Shown here piece after piece: positions 22,389-32,089 of a DNA stretch of 64,000 nucleotides (its first letter is position 1; every line of letters starts with the position of its first letter). The notes below the pieces were generated by a model. That model was given only the letters and a program-made list of their open reading frames with translations. It did not search any database and was not told where the DNA came from. The stretch covers positions 12,570,142 to 12,634,141 of the forward strand of contig NC_069097.1 of assembly GCF_947172395.1 (NCBI RefSeq), given 5' to 3'. The DNA comes from Bicyclus anynana (Eukaryota > Arthropoda > Insecta > Lepidoptera > Nymphalidae). The translations under genes were made by a program, and so were the position numbers.

Positions 22389-25300
22389 ATGATTAGTGAC
22401 GAACAAAATGTGAATATTCCACGATCGCCACATAACGTCAAAATGGCGGAACTAATTAGAAAACGTGGCACGTACAAAGGGCGTCTTACTATTTTTGAAA
22501 AATTCATATCTAAATTCGACTTAACTAATACTCCATTATCACCAATTCAAATGTCAGAAATTAACTTGAGATTTAAATCCATCAGTAGTTTATATAATGT
22601 ATTTAATGACTTACAAACACAAATCGAAGAAGCGTGCCGGGATGTAGATTTAACAAAACAATATGAAGAAAGAGAAGTGTTTGAAGAACAGTATTACAGA
22701 GCTTTAGCCTCCGCAGAGTGCTTAATCAAACTTAATGACGCTGCTTCTAGTTCTAAGTGCACCCCATGTGGGGAACACTCAAATAAGCCACTATCTATTA
22801 AGTTACCGGACATCAAATTACCGACGTTTGATGGGTCATATGACCATTGGCTAGAGTATAAAAACTCCTACATAACTATGATCCACTCACGCACAGATTT
22901 AGACCCCATACAAAAATTTCATTACCTGAAGTCCTCGCTCAATGCGGTAGCATTGCAGGTCATCAGCGCATTAGAGTTCACTGCAGAGAATTATGCACAT
23001 GCGTGGGATTTACTTCAAAATAGGTATAATAATAATCGTTTGCTAATATATAACCATGTCAAAGCTTTGTTTTCCATTACATCCTTAAATAAAGAATCTG
23101 CCCCACTAATTAGGAAGTTAATTGATACTATTCTTAGAAATCTTAGGGCTCTGAGTACACTAGGTGAGCCTACTGAATCATGGGACACATTAATTATATA
23201 CTTAGTTGTAAGTAAACTCGACCTATCCACTGAGCGCAAATGGGAACAACATAAAGGGTCTTATAATTTAAATTCACACCAAGAATCAAACCCAGTTAAG
23301 CTAGATCATTTAATACAATTTTTAAGGGATAGGGCAGATGTTTTGGATGTTTTAAAAACTAATTGCAGTAAGAGTGACTCTAGACACAATATCATTAATA
23401 ACGCTAATAATAATCATCAATCAATTAGGAAAGTATCCTTCAATCAACATCAGTCGCACAGTCATGTTACTTCACAAGTTAACAAAAACAATTCACATTC
23501 CAAATACACTCAAGCTTGCCCTATGTGTGATGATTCACATCCAATTTATTCATGTACTAAGTTTCTAGATTTATCGATTAATGATAGAATTAAATTAGTG
23601 GATTCCAAGAAGTTATGCAGGAACTGTCTTCGCAGAAATCACACTAGTTCGGACTGCCTATTTGGTCCGTGTAAGAAGTGCTCATCCAAACATAATACAC
23701 TTCTGCATAGTCATGTAGTTATTGAAAATGTAAACGCATCAACATCATATGTACACACAAATACATCTTTGCCAGTTGATATGAGCCCTTCATCTCACTC
23801 AACTGCCTTGAACTGTACCGAATATCCCTCTAAGTCACACACAAAGGAGATTACTTTAAATAATTATAATTCACACAACTTAGTTTTGCTATCTACTGCC
23901 TTGGTAGACGTAGTAGCTAGTGATAATAAATTACATACAGCACGGGTTTTGCTGGACACTGGCAGTCTTATTAACCAATCATTTGCACACAAAATAAACG
24001 CACAACTTATACAGTCCTCTGTTCAAGTTATGGGAGTAGGTCATGCAGTCACTCAAAGCGCACATAAGTGTACTGTAAAGATACACTCAAGAGTAAACAA
24101 TTTTCATACACACATACAATGTTTGGTTTTACCTCGCATCACAGCCAGTATGCCACCATGCCAGTTAGACATTAGTAAAATTTGTATTCCAAACAACATT
24201 AAACTTGCAGATCCTAATTTTCATCATCCTTCTGATATTGATATTTTAATAGGTGTTGATAAATTTTGGGAATTTCACAACAAGGGTTTCATAAAGCTAT
24301 CAACAGGGCCATATTTACATGAAACCAAACTAGGTTGGGTCATATCTGGACCAATACACACAAGTACTAACTTGCGCATCAATAATCAAGTTAGTTGTAA
24401 CCTAACTAGTAGTTTAGATAGTCAATTAAAAAGATTCTGGGAGTTGGAAGAAATTCCTTCCTCGGGGAGCAAAATGCTCACAGCAGATGAACTCACTTGT
24501 GAACAAATTTTCTTATCAACTCACCACCGAGAACCTGATGGTAGGTTTTCTGTTAGAATTCCTCTAAAAGAACCCGCTGATGTTTTAGGGGACAGCTATT
24601 CATTAGCCGAGAAGAGATTTTATTCATTGGAACGCAAGTTTAGAAATTCACCTGATCTTAAAGAAAAGTATTGTGAATTTATGCGCACATATGAACAATT
24701 GGGGCATATGACACAAATTGATACTTATAGTTATCCTTATTATATGTTACCACATCATGGTGTTATTAATGAAAATTCAAAAACAACAAAACTACGTACC
24801 GTGTTTGATGCAAGTGCTGTCACCAGTACAGGAAAATCCTTAAATAGTATACAACATATTGGGCCTACTTTACACAATGATAATTTTTCTATTCTTCTTC
24901 GTTTTCGTCAATACAAATATGTTGCATGCGCTGACATAGAGAAAATGTACCGACAAATTAATGTACAGACTGATCAACGCACTTTACAGTTAATTTTATG
25001 GCGAGAGAATCCTTCTGACTCTTTGAAAATATTTAGGCTCAATACGGTTACATATGGTACTGCATCGGCTCCTTATTTGAGTATTAGATGTTTAAAGCAA
25101 CTTGCACAGGAATGTGAAAATAAGTACACTGTCCCAGGAGAGGATAACAATTATGTGTCTAAAATAATCAATGAAGATTTTTTTGTTGATGATCTAATCA
25201 CTGGCCATGACAATCATGATACCCTCATGCAAATTTGTGATCACATCACATCAGTTTTAGCCTCAGGATGTTTTCCATTACATAAATGGTTATTTAATAC

Positions 25301-27782
25301 TTGCTTAAACACACCTAATGAATCAAGACATTTATCTTTAGGAGATGATTGTTCAAATAAAACTCTCGGTTTGGGTTGGTTCACTCAAAGTGATGAATTA
25401 TATTTCACTACCAAACTTAAGGTAAACACACACACTGTTACTAAACGTTCAATGTTATCTGTAATTGCTCAGATTTATGATCCACTTGGGTTGTTATCAC
25501 CAACAATCATATGTGCCAAAATCTTATTGCAAAAATTATGGCTTTCCAAACTTGACTGGGATGACCCCGTTCCTCATGATGTGGTTCAGTCTTGGGAAAA
25601 GTTTATTAAATCATTTGACTGTTTAAAGGATATTCGCATTCCTCGACATGTTATAGGTTCACATAATCAATACATTGAACTTCACATTTTCAGTGATGCT
25701 TCACAAAGTGCTTATGGTGCTTGTAGTTATATACGTTCTTATTCAGACAATTCACCAGTGTTTATCAAATTGTTATGTTCAAAAAGTAAAACAGCTCCAT
25801 TAAAAGCTATAAGTATTCCTCGATTAGAACTATGTGGATCTTTAGTGGGTGCCAAATTGTTTGCAAAAATAAGTAAATCATTGCGACTTAAATTTCATAA
25901 AGTATATTTTTGGACGGACTCCACCATAGTGCTTGGATGGCTTCGCATGTCACCACATCTTTTAAAATCATTTGTACAAAACCGAGTTACTGAGATTAAT
26001 GATATTGCAAGTGAAGCTTGTTGGAGACACGTTAGCAGTGGGGACAACCCTGCTGATTTGTTATCTCGAGGCATGAGTTTTGATGCGCTTGATAAATGTC
26101 AATTATGGTGGAATGGTCCTGCTTTTTTACACAATCATCATTCAGAATGGCCACAAAGGCATTTTACAAAAGAAGTTCCTTCAGATTTACCAGAATTAAA
26201 ATCTGCAAGTGTAACTGAGATGTCACTACATTTAAATTTATATAGTGGGTTATTTGATTTCAATCGGTTTTCATCATTTAATCGCTTAAAGCGCAGTGCA
26301 GCCTACGTACTACGATTTATTCAAAATTCTCGTACAAAACGCAATAATCGTTTGGTTGGTCCGCTCTCGGTTGAAGAGCTGAATACTTCCAGTACATTAT
26401 TGACGCGAATATCACAAATACAATCTTTTCCTTTAGAGTACAACTGTTTAACGAAAAATTTAAAACTAAAATCTACTAAAAGTATTACCGGTTTATCTAT
26501 TTTTCTAGATAAAGATGGGTTAATACGCATAGGTGGTAGACTTGCAAATTATGACAATTTTTCTTACAATAAAAAGCATCCTGTTTTACTCGATAGCAAA
26601 CATTGTTTCACTCGTTTGTTATTTGCATTTGAACATAAAAGATTATTCCACGCAGGACCTCAATTACTTTTATATCACATTAGAGATGAATGGTGGCCTT
26701 TAAAAGGTAGAAATTTGGCTAGACAAACAGTTCATAGATGTGTTACTTGCACACGTTTCAAAGGTCAAACCTTGACACCCATTATGGGAAATCTACCCTC
26801 TGAACGTTTTCAATCAGGTTTTCCCTTCATGCGCTGCGGAGTGGATTATGGAGGCCCAATTTTGATACTTAATCGACGAGGTAGGGGTGCGCGATTGGAA
26901 AAGAGTTATATTTGCTTATTTGTTTGTTTTAGTACTCGTGCGGTGCATTTGGAATTAGTCACTAGTTTAACAACTGATGGATATTTACAGGCTCTGAAAA
27001 AATTTATATCTAGGCGTGGAAAACCATTAGAAATTCACTCAGATAATGCCAAAACGTTTATTGGTGCTATGAAAGAGTTTTCCGATTTCATAGACAATAA
27101 TTCAGATGCAATAGTAGAGTATGCACATGATAATCATATCAAATTTAAATTTATTCCACCTTATGCGCCTCATTTTGGAGGTTTATGGGAGGCAGGCATC
27201 AAATCCTGTAAATTTCACTTAAAACGCGTGGTAGGCAATGCCCATTTAACTTATGAAGAATTTAGCACGGTTTTAGCCCAAATTGAGGCTATTCTAAATT
27301 CTCGTCCCATTTCCCCTTTGTCCTCTAATTCCTCAGACCTTTTACCTCTTACCCCCGCTCACTTCCTCATTGGCCGCCCGCTGACAGCACCAGCTTCTGA
27401 AGATCTAACTACTACACCATCACATCGGTTGACACGCTATCACAGAATTGAACAACTCAGACAACATTTCTGGCAACGTTGGTCTAAGGAGTATGTCTCT
27501 GAACTCCAAACTAGAACTAAATGGAAGAGTCCAAGTCGAGATATCACCGAAGACATGTTAGTCCTTATAAAAGAAGATAATTCTCCACCCTTAAAATGGC
27601 GTCTTGGAAGAGTCACTGAAGTCTCAAGAGGCAAAGATGGAGTAGCTCGAGTTGCCTATATTCGCACATCTGAAGGCATAATTCAAAGGGCTTGTTCGAA
27701 AATATGTCCCATCTTTCCAGAGGACGAGGACCCTGAAGAAGAAGACATTGGAAGAGTTCTTCCAAGGCCGGGGGCATGTTAA
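22389..27782 (+). CDS. BEL/Pao Gag-Pol polyprotein (1797 aa, intact)
   Basis: Single open frame. Order seen: an N-terminal Gag region with the DUF1759-type segment LPTFDGSYDHWLEYKNSY (about 139-260); a zinc knuckle CRNCLRRNHTSSDC (C410, C413, H418, C423); an aspartic protease with LLDTGS (D523-G525); reverse transcriptase with LRTVFDASA, CADIEKMYRQI and the catalytic FVDD box (932-935); RNase H with HIFSDASQSAYGA and FWTDST; an integrase zinc-binding region (HAGPQLLLYHI...HRCVTC); an integrase core with D1486, D1552 and E1601; and a C-terminal DUF5641-like segment (LKWRLGRVTEV). This domain order, the FVDD box and the long D-E spacing fit BEL/Pao, not Gypsy or Copia. The stop codon TAA lies inside the first six bases of the 3' LTR. 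No frameshift between gag and pol and no env. Coding is complete, so activity is plausible but unproven. Confidence 0.96.
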   Translation: MISDEQNVNIPRSPHNVKMAELIRKRGTYKGRLTIFEKFISKFDLTNTPLSPIQMSEINLRFKSISSLYNVFNDLQTQIEEACRDVDLTKQYEEREVFEEQYYRALASAECLIKLNDAASSSKCTPCGEHSNKPLSIKLPDIKLPTFDGSYDHWLEYKNSYITMIHSRTDLDPIQKFHYLKSSLNAVALQVISALEFTAENYAHAWDLLQNRYNNNRLLIYNHVKALFSITSLNKESAPLIRKLIDTILRNLRALSTLGEPTESWDTLIIYLVVSKLDLSTERKWEQHKGSYNLNSHQESNPVKLDHLIQFLRDRADVLDVLKTNCSKSDSRHNIINNANNNHQSIRKVSFNQHQSHSHVTSQVNKNNSHSKYTQACPMCDDSHPIYSCTKFLDLSINDRIKLVDSKKLCRNCLRRNHTSSDCLFGPCKKCSSKHNTLLHSHVVIENVNASTSYVHTNTSLPVDMSPSSHSTALNCTEYPSKSHTKEITLNNYNSHNLVLLSTALVDVVASDNKLHTARVLLDTGSLINQSFAHKINAQLIQSSVQVMGVGHAVTQSAHKCTVKIHSRVNNFHTHIQCLVLPRITASMPPCQLDISKICIPNNIKLADPNFHHPSDIDILIGVDKFWEFHNKGFIKLSTGPYLHETKLGWVISGPIHTSTNLRINNQVSCNLTSSLDSQLKRFWELEEIPSSGSKMLTADELTCEQIFLSTHHREPDGRFSVRIPLKEPADVLGDSYSLAEKRFYSLERKFRNSPDLKEKYCEFMRTYEQLGHMTQIDTYSYPYYMLPHHGVINENSKTTKLRTVFDASAVTSTGKSLNSIQHIGPTLHNDNFSILLRFRQYKYVACADIEKMYRQINVQTDQRTLQLILWRENPSDSLKIFRLNTVTYGTASAPYLSIRCLKQLAQECENKYTVPGEDNNYVSKIINEDFFVDDLITGHDNHDTLMQICDHITSVLASGCFPLHKWLFNTCLNTPNESRHLSLGDDCSNKTLGLGWFTQSDELYFTTKLKVNTHTVTKRSMLSVIAQIYDPLGLLSPTIICAKILLQKLWLSKLDWDDPVPHDVVQSWEKFIKSFDCLKDIRIPRHVIGSHNQYIELHIFSDASQSAYGACSYIRSYSDNSPVFIKLLCSKSKTAPLKAISIPRLELCGSLVGAKLFAKISKSLRLKFHKVYFWTDSTIVLGWLRMSPHLLKSFVQNRVTEINDIASEACWRHVSSGDNPADLLSRGMSFDALDKCQLWWNGPAFLHNHHSEWPQRHFTKEVPSDLPELKSASVTEMSLHLNLYSGLFDFNRFSSFNRLKRSAAYVLRFIQNSRTKRNNRLVGPLSVEELNTSSTLLTRISQIQSFPLEYNCLTKNLKLKSTKSITGLSIFLDKDGLIRIGGRLANYDNFSYNKKHPVLLDSKHCFTRLLFAFEHKRLFHAGPQLLLYHIRDEWWPLKGRNLARQTVHRCVTCTRFKGQTLTPIMGNLPSERFQSGFPFMRCGVDYGGPILILNRRGRGARLEKSYICLFVCFSTRAVHLELVTSLTTDGYLQALKKFISRRGKPLEIHSDNAKTFIGAMKEFSDFIDNNSDAIVEYAHDNHIKFKFIPPYAPHFGGLWEAGIKSCKFHLKRVVGNAHLTYEEFSTVLAQIEAILNSRPISPLSSNSSDLLPLTPAHFLIGRPLTAPASEDLTTTPSHRLTRYHRIEQLRQHFWQRWSKEYVSELQTRTKWKSPSRDITEDMLVLIKEDNSPPLKWRLGRVTEVSRGKDGVARVAYIRTSEGIIQRACSKICPIFPEDEDPEEEDIGRVLPRPGAC

Positions 27783-28008
27783 TGCGCAACACCGAACACA
27801 ATAACGTCAATGTCATCTGTCTATCAAGTGCAAGTCAATTCAACGTCAACCGTCAACTGTCATTCACTACTCTGTATCTGTAATTAATTTTCACTAACTG
27901 AAAAGAAATGTACGCTTCAAAATTAAAATCACTGAAGATAATCCTGAAATTTTATTGAAATTACACAAATTCAACCAACAAGAATAAAAAATCACATTCT
28001 CCTCAACA
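27777..28008 (+). repeat. 3' LTR of BEL/Pao element
   Basis: Identical to the 5' LTR. Its TGTTAA provides the polyprotein stop. A purine-rich stretch GGCCGGGGGCA just before it is the likely polypurine tract that primes plus-strand synthesis. Confidence 0.95.
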
Positions 28009-28017
28009 CCTGTATAA

Positions 28018-28200
28018 TCTTAATATACCTACCTACCTACTTATTATTATGCGAAAGGTCATTCACCACGAAATTTCGACGTGCAAAGTTGAAATTTGGC
28101 AGGGAGGTAGTTTATAGATAGTAGAGATCCGCGATCAGATTTTGCGGTAAGGCCGGATTAAGGAGGTCTAAAGGCGGACAAAATCGCGGGCGGCCGCTAG
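28018..28200 (+). mobile_element. Helitron-like element (family B), plus orientation
   Basis: TCTTAATATACC to AAATCGCGGGCGGCCGCTAG, flanked by A and T. It begins five bases after the BEL/Pao target duplication. Confidence 0.75.
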
Positions 28201-28467
28201 TATGAAATTTGAATTATACGAGCAGTGGTGGTTTAACGTTATTTAATTTAACCGTGTTCTAGGTAAAAGTAACAGCGTGCTACTTTTTACGTGGTTTAAT
28301 GGCAACATCACGGCATCGTTAACGTTTCGCTAATTAGACGGTTTCGGGCCACCGGGGCGCCGCCGCCGCGGTGTATACTCTTCAATTGTGGCACTTTTTT
28401 ATTGCAGTTATCACTTTTTACATGCTTTCCACGTTTTTCAGTCTTAGTTAATGTTAACTGATTTCTA
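28201..28467. other. Unannotated intron with a GC-rich segment
   Basis: 28308-28430 contains CTAATTAGACGG, a GC run (GGGGCGCCGCCGCCGCGG) and ATTGCAGTTATCAC; it is similar to 20965-21105. No coding frame. Confidence 0.4.
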
Positions 28468-28679
28468 AACTTTTTTTCATTATTTACAAGTTAGCCCTCG
28501 ACTACCTCTCACCTGATGGTAAGTGATGATGCTATATGACGGAAGCGGGCTAACTTGTTCGGAGGAATATGAAAATCCACACCCCTTTTTTTACTTCGGT
28601 TTGTACACGACGTCGCACCGGAACGCATTAATAATACACTCGTAAGTATATAATAAAATATATTTTTATAAAAACAAAA

Positions 28680-28925
28680 AACCCGACTGCTTAAGCGTAA
28701 TGAAATGAAAAGAAAAAACAAGTAATACAATATCTATAAAAAGTTCTGACTAAATTGTTTGTGGTGCTTCAGGCGGGGACAAATACTTTCTTACGGGCAA
28801 AGAATGAAATATCAGTATTTGTCACCGCATGCGGCAACATAAAGAATTTAGTCAGAACTTTTTATAGATATTGTGATATTTGTTTTTCTCTGTTCAGTTC
28901 ATTAAGCTGAAGTAGTCGGGTTATT
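28680..28925. repeat. Foldback with perfect 30-bp core arms
   Basis: ACAATATCTATAAAAAGTTC (arm 28727-28756) pairs perfectly with 28845-28874. Pairing continues imperfectly outward (CCCGACTGCTTAAG / CTGAAGTAGTCGGG) and inward (GACAAATACT / AGTATTTGTC). Confidence 0.88.
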
Positions 28926-29227
28926 TGTTTTTAACCGACTTCCAAAAAGGAGGAGGTTCTACGTTCGGCTGTATGTATGTTTTTTTTTTTTTTTTTTTTA
29001 TGTATGTCCAGCGATAATTCCGTCATTTGTGGACCGATTTTGAAAATTCTTTTTTGTTTTGAAGGGTTTGATTCCAGGGTGGTCCCATTTTTTTCATGTC
29101 AGGATCTGATGATGGCATCCTGGAGAAATCGAGGGAAACTTTCGAAAATCGTAGGGACGGCCAGTCCGTTTGTTAGTGTTTCCATAAGGTATTTTAAACC
29201 ACTACAATTTTATGAAGGTCTGGAGTT

Positions 29228-29650
29228 GGTCTGATGATGGAGCCGAAACACAGACGATGGAACTCGTCAACAATTTACAGCAGGTACCTTTTGTTTGGGC
29301 TTGATTTATTTGTATTGATGAGAACTTTCCACCTAGATGGGTTGTCACTGTATTAAGGGTCTGATGATGAAGACGAAGGATAGTTAAGGGAACTCCTCGA
29401 CGGTTCACAGTAGCTACCTTGTGTTTTGACTTGATAATTTTGTATTGATGAGAACTGTCCATCTGGATAGGTTGTGACTGTATTAGGGGTCTGGTGTCGA
29501 AGATGAAGGAGAGTTAAGGGAACTCCTCGACGGTTCACAGTAGCTACCTTGTGTTTGGACTTGATAAATTTTATATTGATGAGAACTTTCCAACCAAATG
29601 GATTATGACTGCATAGCGAGTCTCGTGATGAAGACTAGGGACAGTCACCT
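29228..29650. repeat. Tandem repeat, period about 130 bp, three-plus copies
   Basis: Units start GGTCTGATGATG at 29228, GGTCTGATGATG at 29358 and GGTCTGGTGTCG at 29488, with a partial unit near 29619. Each has GGAACTC.TC, TTCACAGTAGCTACCTT and ATTGATGAGAACT.TCC. It lies inside the element starting at 28930. Confidence 0.9.
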
Positions 29651-29820
29651 TTCACGTTTTTCTGAATATTCATATTACGAGTGGATAAAGGGGTAGTGAA
29701 ATTTTGTATATGAGTTAAGGTAGTATTTTTAAAATTGGGATTGTAGGACTTAGATACTTTTCATAAGAAACGTTTCAACTAATTGTTTATTAATTTTTCA
29801 CTAAAAATTAAAAAATAAAA

Positions 29821-30138
29821 ATTTTAATAAAAAAAATTCAACCGACTTCCAACTCAAAAATTAACCTAAACTAAAAAGCAAAAAATAACATCTTACCTAT
29901 GTGCTACCTTCTGATCAGTTTGAAGGCGGTGCCAATCCAGTGTCATGTTTTAATTAAAGCCGTTTCTGAAAGAACCACAGAAATTTTGTAATTTAAACGG
30001 CTTAAATTAAAACATCACTGGCTTGGCACCGCCTTCAAACTGATCAGAAGGTAGCACATAGGTAAGATGTTATTTTTTGCTTTTTAGTTTAGGTTAATTT
30101 TTGAGTTGGAAGTCGGTTGAATTTTTTTTATTAAAATT
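29821..30138. mobile_element. Near-perfect palindromic MITE, arms about 143 bp
   Basis: Left arm 29821-29963 and right arm 29994-30138 are inverted copies (AATTCAACCGACTTCCAACT; CTTCTGATCAGTTTGAAGGC) with a loop of about 30 bases. The only differences seen are a few single bases and small indels near the loop. A diverged relative is at 58942. Confidence 0.93.
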
Positions 30139-30335
30139 TTTTATAATAATATTTTTAATATATACTTACGAGTGAATTATTAATGCGTTCCGGTGCGACG
30201 TCGTGTACAAACCGGAAGGGGTGTGGATTTTCATATTCCTCCGAACAAGGTAGCCCGCTTCCATCATATAGCATCATCACTTACCATCAGGTGAGAGGTA
30301 GTCAAAAGCTAACTTGTAAATAATGAAAAAAAGTT

Positions 30336-31711
30336 ACGAGTGTATTATTAATGCGTAAGCGATTTTATGCGGAAGCGGAAGTTTATTTGTTTGTGTGTTT
30401 GCGACGCTTTCTGGCTAAACCAATTAACTGATTTTAATTTTTCACCTACCGATTAAATGTTACATTATCAACGAGCAACATAGGCTATATCTGTATTGCT
30501 ACGGGAAATTAGTATCGCTAGTGTATTTCTGTTGTAATAAAATAATATTTTTTTGTTTGTTTCGTGTAAGATGTGATATCGTATACTATTTTATTTGTGT
30601 GTGTGCGTGTGTTAGTCAGGGATCTGATAGTAATCAGTTGTAAAACATGTCCTACGGATCCCGAACTAGGTGTTGTGTGCGAGTGTAAAAAATCAATTTG
30701 AGTTTTTTATTATATTATACATATTACTCCTGAATTACATTAAAATGAGAAAAAGTACTGAAAAACTTGTTAGGGGTACAATAAATAATAATAATAATAC
30801 CTACTGTTCCAGAAACAATCTCCTTTTTGATCGAAGCCGTGTGCTAATACTGCAATAAATAAAACTAAAGCTGAAATCTGTATTAAAATACGTCTATCTC
30901 TCGTTAATTACGTCTTGGAGTTAAAAGCTCGCGCACTTGCAAGCTTACAGGATCAAGTTGCAGACGTAGCATCAACAGAGGCGTAATTGATTAGGCAAAT
31001 TAACGAGGTCGGCGCATTACGCGCGACTACAAACACTCGATTGTTGTGGTAATCATGATTAAGTGGCAATGCAGTTCAATCAGCATCATTGCGTCGATGC
31101 TTTTGATGTGACCTTGTCGAACATGGAACGGTTATGAGTATGTTTAATATTTTATGGTCTTACGGGCCGCCACATACTGCTCTTGGCGTGGGTAGTAGCG
31201 AGAAAAGTAGGCTAGAAGTCGTGTGGCCACGTTATTCGTCCCGTCGCATTTCATGCAGCTCGTCCTGCCTATCGCTTCCTATTTTGCCGGTTTTACTTAA
31301 CTCTTTGGCAATTGCCATGAAGCTTAATTTCTTGAAAAAAAAAAGTTTTATTACGTTCTTTGCTTAGCCAAAATCTTGGAATTACGTAAATGGCCGATGT
31401 TCAAGCTTGTACAAGATTTTCAGGGACCACGCGATGACGCGTTACCGACCACAGCGTAAAAGGCCGCTTCACGCGACGTCGCGTGGTGTGGAAATAAACG
31501 TGTTCTACTTGGACACTTTAGAATTTGGACCCTTGAAACCTGCAACCTTATAAAGCCACCACAGTCCAAACTCCATAATTCGCTACCGTTCTTATAAGAG
31601 CATTTGCTGTCAGCAAATGCTCTTATCATAGGTAACAGGGTAACAGGGTAACTTTCAGCCTTCTTAAAAAGAGGTCTGCAGGCACTCGACTGACTTAAAT
31701 TTAACAATTCT
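30336..31711. other. Gene-free intron stretch
   Basis: A 16-bp palindrome at 31594-31626 (ATAAGAGCATTTGCTG and its inverse, 1-base spacer). 31500-31680 shares CCAAACTCCATAATT and TGCTACC-type sequence with 32340-32490, so both are copies of an unnamed repeat. No exon. Confidence 0.45.
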
Positions 31712-31960
31712 TCAGAGCCTCAAAGCGCAACAGTAAAGTAACCGGACTTGTCACCGAAGGGTGGTGATTCGATCCCCGTCCCGTTGGACTATTGTCGTAA
31801 CCACTCCAAATACTGTCGTTTCCGATTAGTTAGAGTGGAATGGAATAAAATATGGCTAGGCAGAGAGAACAACACAAGCGGAAAAAGAGAGTGTTAAGTA
31901 ACTTTTCAAGGACGCCCTTAACCCTACACACATCAGTCACAAGTCCGGGTATATGCTCGG
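31712..31960 (+). mobile_element. tRNA-derived SINE, type 3
   Basis: Head AGAGCCTCAAAGCGCAACAG with a B box GTGATTCGATCCC, then CGTTGGACTATTGTCGTAAC and CCTTAACCCTACACACATCA. Related copies at 51150 and 53205. Confidence 0.75.
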
Positions 31961-32089
31961 TGTTTTTCTCCCTGCCACACGATGGACCCGGCACCCGCAC
32001 GCTGAATCCATGGAATACTAAGATATTCGTCTCACTTCTTAGATTGCGGTTACTAGGCTCATCAATATAATAGCTCTACGCCGCAGACA

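Larger units (their letters stand above)
21955..28008 (+). mobile_element. Complete BEL/Pao-type LTR retrotransposon
   Basis: A 6054-bp element with two 232-bp LTRs starting TGTTAATGCG and ending CTCCTCAACA (21955-22186 and 27777-28008). I found no difference between the LTRs by eye. It is flanked by a 5-bp duplication CCTGT at 21950-21954 and 28009-28013, the size usual for BEL/Pao. One uninterrupted Gag-Pol frame fills the inside. No envelope-like frame follows it. Identical LTRs and an open frame imply a recent insertion. It sits in the 30-kb intron of the kinase gene, in the same orientation, so its LTR polyadenylation signal (AATAAA near 27984) could in principle truncate host transcripts. 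Confidence 0.96.
28468..30335. mobile_element. Composite inverted-repeat block bounded by SINE type 1 tail sequences
   Basis: The outer arms (about 28468-28660 and 30150-30335) are inverted copies of SINE type 1 tail and body sequence, starting AACTTTTTTTCATTATTTAC. Inside lie a foldback at 28680-28925, an element beginning TTTTTAACCGACTTCC at 28930, a 130-bp tandem repeat, and a long palindrome. No transposase frame. Confidence 0.8.

Noticed and set aside
22389..27782. Endogenous retrovirus with envelope
   Set aside because: No frame after the integrase/DUF5641 region; the polyprotein ends in the 3' LTR, so it is an env-less retrotransposon.
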